Source: Collodictyon triciliatum
Lineage: Eukaryota > CRuMs
Direction of reading: 5' to 3'
NCBI GenBank assembly: GCA_043381765.1
Contig: JBHJMP010001057.1
Coordinates: 1 to 25,001 of the forward strand
DNA length: 25,001 bases
This document shows, one piece after another, positions 1 through 8,300 of this stretch. The notes below the pieces were generated by a model. It was not told the DNA's origin and searched no databases. It worked only from the letters and a program-made list of their open reading frames with translations. The position numbers were made by a program, and so were the translations under genes. Within the stretch, counting starts at the first letter, position 1. Every line of letters starts with the position of its first letter.

Positions 1-94
<94 letters not shown>
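1..94. repeat. (TTA)n microsatellite
   Basis: About 31 near-perfect TTA units fill the left edge of the window, so the true array may be longer. It lies upstream of the first visible kinase exon (acceptor at 219-220), so it is most likely within an intron of that gene. On the kinase sense strand it contains no G. Confidence 0.97.
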
Positions 95-95
<1 letters not shown>

Positions 96-220
96 GTGGG
101 TATTATTTGGTTTTTTGAAACCTGTTGATAGAGTGAAGGAATGTTGAATGAGCAGATGAACGGATCGATATTACGCCTGAATATCATCATCTCTAGATTA
201 AATCCTTACATTTGATGCAG

Positions 221-849
221 ATATACAGAAGGTGTCGATATGTGGTCTGTTGGATGCATCATCGGTGAGCTTATCGCAGGGAAGCCCATCTTTCCAGGTA
301 TATTTGCTGCAGTGTCCTTTAAAAACAGCAACGTGTTTGTTTCTTTTTACACTTTACTTTCCCATGGTTTTATGTATTATTTTTCTTTTGTTTTTTTTTA
401 TCGTTTCATCTGACTAAATATCCTAGGCACATCTACGACAAACCAATTGGAAAGAATCATCGAAGTGACTGGATATCCTACACATGTAATCAGTTATATC
501 CATATTTCACATTCTACTTATCAATAATTACATTTATTCTATAAAATTCTAGATGAGGCATATGTTATCCATACAATAAGCATCATATTACGGGAGAAAG
601 AATCCATTTTTCCTCCTTCTTACATTAACAATAAAAAAAATCAAGAGAGAAAAAATGATTCTAAATTAATAGCAATTATACTTTACTTATTAGGAAGATA
701 TTAAAGCAATAGACTCGAAGTATACCGAGAAGATATTAGCCGAAGTTATTGTCGGCAAAGTCAAGTACAGAGTCTTTCAGCTGATAAATTATCGAAATGA
801 ATCTTTATATTTTCATATCAGATTTGCTCGAGTACGAATAACACTATTT

Positions 850-913
<64 letters not shown>

Positions 914-1927
914 TTTTGAGGCGAGGAACAAAGACCCAAATCCTTTCTGAAAACAGAAATTACATCGATAGGTCATTGTCATCAATCTTCCCACAAGCAT
1001 CTCCAGAAGCATGTGACCTTATGAGACAGCTTTTGCACTTTAACCCAAATAAGAGACCATCTGCCGAGGTGGTTATTTCATCGATAGCTTTTGTTTATTT
1101 TAATTAGTCTTTGATGGCTGGATGGAATAGATCACAAGTGTTGTTTTTCGTTTCTTTTTTCTTTTTCTTTTTCTTTTTCTTTTTTTTCTTTTTCTTTTTC
1201 TTTTTCTTTTTTTTCTTTTTCTTTTTTTTTCTTTTTCTTTTTCTTTTTCTTTTTCTTTTTCTTTTTCTTTTTCTTTTTCTTTTACTCATACACGATTCTC
1301 CGCTATTTATTTGTTCTTTTATTTCAAAATTGTGCATTTGTTTGTTGATGCCAACAATAGTAGTACTAATCATATACCAGCAAGCTATGAAACATCCGTA
1401 TGTCCTCCAATTCCATAATCCTGCCGATGAACCATCATTTCCTCGGACAATCCAGATTCCAATCGACGATAATCACAAGTGAGCAAACTTTAGATATTAT
1501 ATACATATATATCTCTTTTATATCTACTCAGCATCCTTCTTTTCTTTTATTTTTATTTTTATTTCTTTTTCTTTTTCTTTCTTTTTCTTTCTTTTTCTTT
1601 CTTTTTCTTTCTTTTTCTTTCTTTTTCTTTTCCTTTTTCTTTTTCTTTTCTTTTTCTTTTTCTTTTTCTTTTTCTTTTTCTTTTTCTTTTTCTTTTTCTT
1701 TTTCTTTTTCTTTTTCTTTTTCTTTCTTATTCTTTTTGACACTTTGACACTTTGACATATTTTTTAATTAAAAATTTTACTGTACGCCCAGATTTCACAC
1801 GTCTGAATACCGAGAACATCTGTACAAGGAAATCATTCGGAAAAAGAAGGAAATACGCCGAAGGTCACTGGCACAGCTTGCCGCGCAATCGTCAGGAAGT
1901 GCCTCTGCAAGTGTGAGTGACTCCTGA
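221..1927 (+). CDS. MAPK15: ERK7/MAPK15-like MAP kinase, C-terminal exons (5' end outside window)
   Basis: Atypical MAP kinase (CMGC group, ERK7/ERK8/MAPK15 type), a Ser/Thr kinase linked in other organisms to ciliogenesis. Exons by splice site and phase: 221-297, 427-485, 694-764, 921-1068, 1381-1478, 1792-1927; all junction phases agree. Visible kinase pieces: subdomain IX ([20 protein letters not shown]), the MAPK-type segment ([20 protein letters not shown]), subdomain XI with its conserved Arg ([13 protein letters not shown]), then [16 protein letters not shown] and IPIDDN. The last two blocks are characteristic of ERK7/8. The ATP-binding and activation loops lie left of the window. The protein ends about 45 residues after the catalytic core in a basic, then Ser-rich tail. 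A perfect donor, GTGAGT, lies in frame at 1913, so a longer spliced tail is possible. Three of the introns are filled by pyrimidine- or AT-rich microsatellites. Confidence 0.85.
848..917. repeat. (TTTA)n microsatellite abutting a 3' splice site
   Basis: An uninterrupted ATTT array occupies the 3' half of the kinase intron 765-920 and runs almost directly into the acceptor (TTTTGAG, exon starts at 921). The array therefore appears to serve as the polypyrimidine tract. Confidence 0.95.
1151..1281. repeat. (TTTTTC)n microsatellite in kinase intron
   Basis: Imperfect TTTTTC hexamers with some longer T runs fill the middle of intron 1069-1380. Long translated poly-Phe or poly-Lys frames across it are artefacts of the repeat. 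Confidence 0.95.
1539..1731. repeat. (TTTTTC)/(TTTTTCTTTC)n microsatellite in kinase intron
   Basis: Second polypyrimidine array in the same gene, intron 1479-1791. A compound 10-base unit (CTTTTTCTTT) gives way to a plain TTTTTC hexamer. It is pyrimidine-only on the kinase sense strand apart from a few A. Confidence 0.95.
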
Positions 1928-2055
1928 AAACACAAAAACTTTGCACGACTAAATTCACTTTATTGAAGTTGGCATATGATGTGTTTGTCCTGAACTCACA
2001 AAGCACATCTCCTGGATGATGCACAGACATACCGAGGAGGAAAAACAATAATAAC

Positions 2056-2098
<43 letters not shown>

Positions 2099-2440
2099 CA
2101 TGGTGCGATTATTCACTCATTTCCATTGAACATAACGTATAGGCAAGTACGAAGTAAAGTGACCAATGTACTGTAAAGGAGAGAGGACTCGTCCCAGCTT
2201 CTGTCTTTCTTCTAAACAGAACTGTCCATCATCGATTGCATCGGTATAAACCCACAGACACACTGCAGACGCCAAAGCTCTTCAGACCTAGCTTCTGGTG
2301 GCTCGTTCACGTGCTGTTGTCTCCGACGTGGCGTGCTAGCATCGCCATGAGACTCTCTTGACTATTATCCTAGTAATACGGAGCGAAACGGAGAAGGGAG
2401 AGAAGCAAAGAGAGCATTCGGGCGAATAATGCTGCTTGAT
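1928..2440. other. Convergent 3' intergenic region between kinase and enolase-phosphatase
   Basis: The interval separates the kinase stop (TGA at 1925-1927) from the stop of the opposite-strand enolase-phosphatase (2441-2443). It holds an (AAT)n array and otherwise no convincing exon. If the donor at 1913 is used, a short alternative kinase exon could lie here, for example after the acceptor near 2290, but I cannot support one. Confidence 0.7.
2050..2098 (+). repeat. (AAT)n array ending in an AATAAA polyadenylation-like hexamer
   Basis: About 15 AAT units follow the kinase stop by about 125 bases. The array ends in AATAAA at 2092-2097, a plausible poly(A) signal for the kinase transcript. 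The role is inferred from position only. Confidence 0.75.
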
Positions 2441-3530
2441 TTATGAGCGGAACAACTGCATGAAAGAGGATGCAACCGGGAAGGTGTGGCTTTCTGGAAG
2501 ACGGGCGTTTCCGGGCCGGTCCATACAAACGCAGTTCCAGCCGTCTTTGCGCGCCGCCTCTGCCTCGAGGATGTTGTCTGTTGCAAACAGGATATCGCCC
2601 GCTGGAAGGCCCAATGCCCTACTCACAACACAAAGAGCAAGGAGAGAAACTGTCAGAAAAATCACGCATTCTAGCAACATGCGAGTGCCTCCTGCCCCGT
2701 CTGCTATCGATTCACGCGCGCAGAGACGCGCTGGTCGGGACTCAAAAAGACTGGTGATTGGAAGGGGAAAGATGTGTATGTATGTATGTATGTATGTATG
2801 TATGTATGTATGTATGTATGTATGTATGTATGTATGTATGTATGTATGTATGTATGTATGTATGTATGTATGTATGTATGTATGTATGTACATGGATGAA
2901 CTGGTGAATCTACATATATGTGTGAGAGCGTTTGTTGGCTGTCAAACCCGCGTATATCTGCGTAGCTGGACTGGTGTATCTTGAGGCCGATGGTCGTGTC
3001 AAAGTGGCCGGCCAGCTGTGGCGTCAGGTCGCCCGCCTCGCTGAATGCAAACAGCAGCTTCTGGGCCGCCACAGAGCCGCTAGAGTATATGTGAATGGGG
3101 ACGCCAAGTCGCGTCCACCTGGCAAAGGCAAGCGGTGTGTCTGGATAGAGATGGCCGCGTATCTGGCCGCTCGCGTAGCCGTCCTTCCAGATGGCGCCCT
3201 GCAGAGCCTTCAGGCCAGTGGCCTTGACGTCGTGGTCCATCAGCAGATGCACCGCGTGGCCGAGTCGCTCCAGGAGATTCGGTGCGTCGGGAAGCGCTGT
3301 AGCAGGGTTTGCCGCGTGGAAGGAGGCGGCTTCCTGAATGACAGACTCGGCAAGCGTGTGGAAGGCCGCATCGTTGCTGTGCGCAGCCGCATAAGCTGCG
3401 AGATGTCTGCGAGCGTAGGGGAAGAGCACGTCCTTGACGAAGGAGATGGACGTGGTTGTGCCTTCGATGTCGAGGACAACGGCGCGGTAAGGGAAACGGA
3501 GGGTGAAGCGCGGTGCTGCATGATGATGAC

Positions 3531-3604
<74 letters not shown>

Positions 3605-3733
3605 GGTTATCCGCTATGCGTAATTCGCTGTGGTTGTTCTATGCAATAGTTATGACACTTGATGAAATGGCCGGTCAAATGGATGTGGACGGATTAAACC
3701 TTCGATATTGGCGAGTGGTAGAGTTTGGATCAT
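2441..3733 (-). CDS. ENOPH1: Enolase-phosphatase E1 (2,3-diketo-5-methylthiopentyl-1-phosphate enolase/phosphatase)
   Basis: Bifunctional HAD-superfamily enzyme of the methionine salvage pathway (EC 3.1.3.77), cytosolic/nuclear in relatives. It enolises and dephosphorylates the diketo intermediate to acireductone, usually with Mg2+. Three exons in transcription order: 3733-3700 (ATG, 11 codons), 3515-2948, 2618-2441. Phases join exactly (1/1 and 2/2) to give 259 codons, against 261 residues in human ENOPH1. HAD motif I is VVLDIEGTTTSISFVKDVLF (the nucleophile-region DxExT variant typical of E1). Motif II is YSSGSVAAQKLLF, the motif III region includes GLKIHQSSYADI, and the C-terminal motif is ILFATDNILEAEAARKDGW. 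Intron 1 carries the (CAT)n array, intron 2 the (CATA)n array. The coding DNA is distinctly GC-rich. The first exon is the least certain part: it was chosen because no in-frame ATG exists after the (CAT)n array and because its phase fits. The promoter probably lies in or near the assembly gap. Confidence 0.9.
2773..2889. repeat. (GTAT)n microsatellite in enolase-phosphatase intron 2
   Basis: About 29 perfect TATG units lie inside the 329-base intron (2947-2619 on the minus strand). On the sense strand of the gene the unit reads CATA, so it carries neither GT nor AG. Confidence 0.97.
3519..3604. repeat. (ATG)n microsatellite at the 3' end of enolase-phosphatase intron 1
   Basis: Near-perfect ATG (CAT on the gene's strand) array with a single ACG interruption, directly upstream of the acceptor (CATGCAG, exon starts at 3515). 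Read through in frame it would encode poly-His, but it is preceded by an in-frame stop and has no start codon, so it is best explained as intron. Confidence 0.93.
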
Positions 3734-3747
3734 GTAGGCCACCGGTT

Positions 3748-4205
3748 NNNNNNNNNNNNNNNNNNNNNNNNNNNNNNNNNNNNNNNNNNNNNNNNNNNNN
3801 NNNNNNNNNNNNNNNNNNNNNNNNNNNNNNNNNNNNNNNNNNNNNNNNNNNNNNNNNNNNNNNNNNNNNNNNNNNNNNNNNNNNNNNNNNNNNNNNNNNN
3901 NNNNNNNNNNNNNNNNNNNNNNNNNNNNNNNNNNNNNNNNNNNNNNNNNNNNNNNNNNNNNNNNNNNNNNNNNNNNNNNNNNNNNNNNNNNNNNNNNNNN
4001 NNNNNNNNNNNNNNNNNNNNNNNNNNNNNNNNNNNNNNNNNNNNNNNNNNNNNNNNNNNNNNNNNNNNNNNNNNNNNNNNNNNNNNNNNNNNNNNNNNNN
4101 NNNNNNNNNNNNNNNNNNNNNNNNNNNNNNNNNNNNNNNNNNNNNNNNNNNNNNNNNNNNNNNNNNNNNNNNNNNNNNNNNNNNNNNNNNNNNNNNNNNN
4201 NNNNN
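3748..4205. other. Assembly gap (458 N)
   Basis: Unsequenced run of N. It separates the first exon of enolase-phosphatase from the fourth exon of the neighbouring minus-strand gene, so the 3' exons of that gene and the enolase-phosphatase promoter are probably inside or beside it. Confidence 1.
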
Positions 4206-4216
4206 AGTGACTGTAC

Positions 4217-4602
4217 TTTGTGTGTAGGTGAAGGAGCTCGTGACTGTTGTGGCTTCCTTGCCAGCACCAAGATTCTTCAGCTGCTGGAACTCCACCAGGG
4301 CCGCCTCTATTGTACGGAAGTTTTGCCATGAGCATACCAAGTTGCTTGTGGCAAAATAAAAGCCTTTTGGAAGCGAGCTTATTGAGGTTATTGAGCTTCA
4401 GGTAGAAAAAGTCGAGCCCATCAAATGCAGAATACCTTGAGTTGGTTGTGGGAGCGAAACCGCAAGCGCAACGCAGGCAGAGCCTGAAATGAAGCAATAT
4501 TAGAGACTGGGTCGGGGTTATAACAAGATATCGAGCAGATGAATGGCCAAGGAAGATCTTCTTACAAAGGTTGTCAAAAAGAGTCTTTGCTTGCGTCGCC
4601 AT
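4217..4602 (-). CDS. Unidentified small helical protein, 5' exons (3' end in assembly gap)
   Basis: Four exons link by splice sites with matching phases: 4602-4566 (ATG in a GCCATGG context), 4506-4436, 4395-4338, 4306-4217. The product starts MATQAKTLFDNLFSNIASFQ and continues with RFRSHNQLK, LASKRLLFCHKQLEAALVEF and QQLKNLGAGKEATTV: about 85 residues, basic and rich in Leu, Asn and Gln, with probable amphipathic helices. The last visible exon ends in phase 1 at a GTACAG donor, and the next exon must lie in the gap. I do not recognise the family. The gene is divergent from the LRR gene and may share its promoter region. The model rests on phase consistency across three introns, with no recognised motif. 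Confidence 0.55.
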
Positions 4603-5126
4603 GGCTCCGAATCTACGCAGGAAGTTTGGTTTGGGCTCTGTGGTTGATGTGTGATCCCAGCCACACACAAAAAACATCAACCATAAGTACCGTATCATCA
4701 AATCTGGAAAATAATATTAAATTATATCTAGTTGATTTTCAGTCCTACTATTAGATAATATTTATGTAAATATAATTTAAAATTATATCATTTAATACAA
4801 TTTATACAAATTAGGGAATCCTACCATGAACGAAACCAAATGAATATTGTCTCGCACAAACGGACGTTTCTGTATGAGTGAGAACATTTGGTAAATGTTT
4901 TGCACAATCTCGCTTTATCACAAGAAATTCAGATTTTCTTCCGCCGCGACGACAGTGTATTTTTGTTTCTATTTAGCGGAAGACAATCAAAGGCGCATCA
5001 ACAATCTCTGAAAGGCGATCCGAGAGAGACTTCCCCAAAATCTAAAGTTGCGTTGCATTCCCACCCACCCACCCCTCCGCATTCCCTTTTGTTGGTGTGG
5101 ATCAAAGCCTCTGAACTAGAAAGAAA

Positions 5127-5202
<76 letters not shown>

Positions 5203-5334
5203 AGAGTGAAAACGAAAAAAAAAAAACAACTACAAGCTGTTCAGTGTCGTGCCTTGTGTTGTGCGCGGCGATCATTCCAGAACCTCGACACTAAGACACA
5301 CCCGCAAATCCGAGGCTAAGAAACCCGCACCAGA
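4603..5334. promoter_or_regulatory. Divergent intergenic region with (AAAG)n array
   Basis: Shared 5' flank of the minus-strand gene starting at 4602 and the LRR gene starting at 5335. It is AT-rich in 4680-4870. A C-rich stretch (CCCACCCACCCACCCCTCC) lies near 5060-5080, then the (AAAG)n array, then a GC-rich leader of about 100 bases before the LRR start codon. No TATA box is convincing. A bidirectional promoter is inferred from gene orientation only. Confidence 0.5.
5118..5203. repeat. (AAAG)n microsatellite upstream of LRR gene
   Basis: About 20 AAAG units end about 130 bases before the LRR start codon. This is one of two G-containing arrays that lie outside coding genes in the window. 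Confidence 0.96.
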
Positions 5335-8300
5335 ATGTCGCTGTCCAAGTTCCAAAATGCCTTCCAGCCCGAGGGCGACCCTCACAACGCAACTGTCTTC
5401 GGCCTTACGTTTGAGGAAGAGCCCGTCTCTGAAATCCCGGAGGAAATCGGCAACTACACTAATCTCCGCGAGATGTACTTGTCTGGACACATCGTATGCC
5501 TTAACTCCCTCACTTTCCTACGATTTTATATTATATTATATTTCTATTTCTATTTCTATTTCTATTTCTATTTCTATTTCTATTTCTATTTCTATTTCTA
5601 TTTCTATTTCTATTTCTATTTCTATTTCTATTTCTATTTCTATTCATTTCTATTCATTTCTATTCCCTTCATTTACCCATGGTTGTTATTATATATCTTA
5701 TCTTGTGGTGTGTTTGATCACAAAAACTTTACCTTCGCTCAGTTCCAAAGGCTGCCTGCCTCGTTTACTGCCCTTACTGGAGTGACAAAGCTCGACATCA
5801 GCTCCAACAGCGTTAGTCTTTGATCTGAGTGCTTGTCTTTCACACTAACTTGGTTAACATGCAGTCCAGCTTCGATTCATATATTTACTATTAACAATCT
5901 TGGTGTGCGCTTTATAGGTCATTGGAGAACTGCCTCGACAGATTTCGGCCCTTCTCAGCCTCAAGTTTCTTGCCATACACGGATGTCCCGTAAATTTTTT
6001 TTTAATAATAGATAATCATCGACAATTACGTCAGAATCTATGACTATGGCACTACCCCCCTAGTGGTCTTCTTTTTCTTATATTTTTTGTAATTCTTTTT
6101 CTTGCCTGTCTATCCGCCCTACAGAAAATCCAGGACCTACCTGTGTGGTTCACACATCTGAAAAATCTTGAAGAACTTCAACTTGTTGTGAGATTTACTC
6201 AACTTCTGATAGCTAAACGAAGCCTTCGCAAACAAAGAAACGATCTTCCACTGCAATATTTGCTTGCAATCATAACACTAACTCAAATGAAAATTTTAAC
6301 ATTATAGGGGGTATGGTTGTCCTTTTTTTCTTCAACTTTATCTTCTTTTTTTTTTTTATACTTCTTATTCGATTGGAAGCAATACCATCCACATCTTATT
6401 ATCAATTTATTATACTTAGGATGTGAGTTGACCTAATTAGCAAGATCTTTTCTTCGTCTTTTTGTATTTTGACATAGCCCTAAATATAATTAATGATATT
6501 GATCATGTTGATTAGGGAGTAAGTTTGATGCTTTTGCAAATCTAATAATGTCAACAATAATTCAAGAAATAATTGAAATGTGTATGAATTCTTTCTAATT
6601 TCTTTATAGCATGTGAGTTTCTTGTTTGTAAAATATTACTTATTTTGGTTCATCCATTCGCTTTAATATTAATTAAATTTTCCTCTAAATTAGAACGTAA
6701 GATTTTACATTTCACATAATTTTACAATTGTGATACGCCTGAATTATCTAGTCAATTTGATTTGTTTTGCTAACCTTTTTCTTTCTTCTTTTGTTTTGGT
6801 CACAACACACGTCCACTTGTCCCACAGGATGTATGTACCCATTCTTATAAATCAACAATCACATCATTTTTTTTATTAAAAATGCATTTTTTTACTTGCT
6901 AAAATAATGTAGGTTGTAAGTAACTGGATTGGTGTATTAAAAAAAAACCCCCCTCATGAAATTTTATAACACCGATTACACCGCTTATGGGTTATAAATG
7001 GGCTCGCTCTAACCAAATTCTTTATATTGGGGACATACTAACAATTATTTTATATATATTCTCTGCCCATCCCAATCCTCACCAAAATGAAAATCTAGAC
7101 CGTGAGTTTTCCCCTTGTGTATACAAATAATCCAACACACATGTAGACCTACCAATATTTCTTTACATCTGAGTTTACAGGCACTAAAACTGAAAATATA
7201 ATACATACCCCCTGGTGTGAACGATCTGTTGTGATTTCCAGATTCGCAGTGTTCCTGAAGGCATCCAACAGCTTCCGTGTTGGGCCAAGATTCAGAACAT
7301 TCCATTCGAAATTTACCGGCCGTCCACCCCTGCCCCGGTTTTCCCTAATGCATCCTCTTCAGCAGCTGCAGCCTCAGCCTCAGCCTCAGCCTCCTCCGTA
7401 AGTTCAGTTTACTTTCTATTTGCTCCCATTCCGATTCCCATGCCGATTGCTAATCAGTTCGCTAAATTGTTTCCATTTCCTTTGGATTGAATTTTATGCA
7501 CTGCCAAGTCTTCTGGGAAACCAGTATGTGTTGAAATAGCATTTACTTTGATGCTTTTTTTTCCCACAACATCATGGCATTTTACCCCTATCGGTTCGAA
7601 TTTGTTATACGCTTATTCCAGAAGAAATGTGCCAAAGCTTATTAGTTGCTTGTTCTTTTTGTTAGAATCTCGGTGCTTTGACGAACTTAAGAGAGTTGAA
7701 AATCTACGGCAACCCAGTAAATAATTTAATCACGGTTCTATCATCCTCAAAACCATGTCCGTATTTCGATTGTTTTCCTTATCGATTCTTTCCCCATCCA
7801 TCTATTTCTAGCTCTCGGAGCTTCCCGAATCCATCACGAATCTGTCGAAGCTCACATGCCTAGCTATCGTACGCCAATTTTTTCTTTCTATAAACATTTG
7901 CCTATGTAATTTGTGCAGCATTGTCGTATGCTCTGCAGCGTTACATATTTATGGATATTTACTGTACCTTAAACTGAATAGTCGAAGCCCAGGCCTGCTA
8001 GCGTTAGTCACTTTTATTTCTATTTCAAAATTAAACCCTTTGTCGTTTAGTCTCTGCACTTTATATAAAACTGTAAAGAAAAAAATAAAAATACAATAAT
8101 TTCGAAGAGTTCCACAACACTGAACTCTAATGTTTTGTTCCAAGTAAATCATTTATGACATTGTTTTCAACAACTACATTCTCACGGTATTTCTCTTTCC
8201 CTTGCAAACCTTACAACTGCAGCAAGCCCGTAGCGGCACCCAAAATGTTAGTTTTTATTTATAAATCCATAAGTAAATAATACAGTAACCAAATGATACT

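Noticed and set aside
1111-1760. Long poly-Phe/Leu/Ser (plus) and poly-Lys/Glu/Arg (minus) open frames
   Set aside because: They are translations of TTTTTC microsatellites inside kinase introns whose borders are fixed by phase-consistent kinase exons.
2436-2984. Plus-strand 182-codon frame with a Met/Cys/Val/Tyr repeat
   Set aside because: It overlaps the clearly conserved minus-strand enolase-phosphatase and runs through the (GTAT)n array.
2932-4227. 431-codon plus-strand frame with poly-Met
   Set aside because: It is antisense to enolase-phosphatase, includes the (ATG)n array and continues through the run of N.
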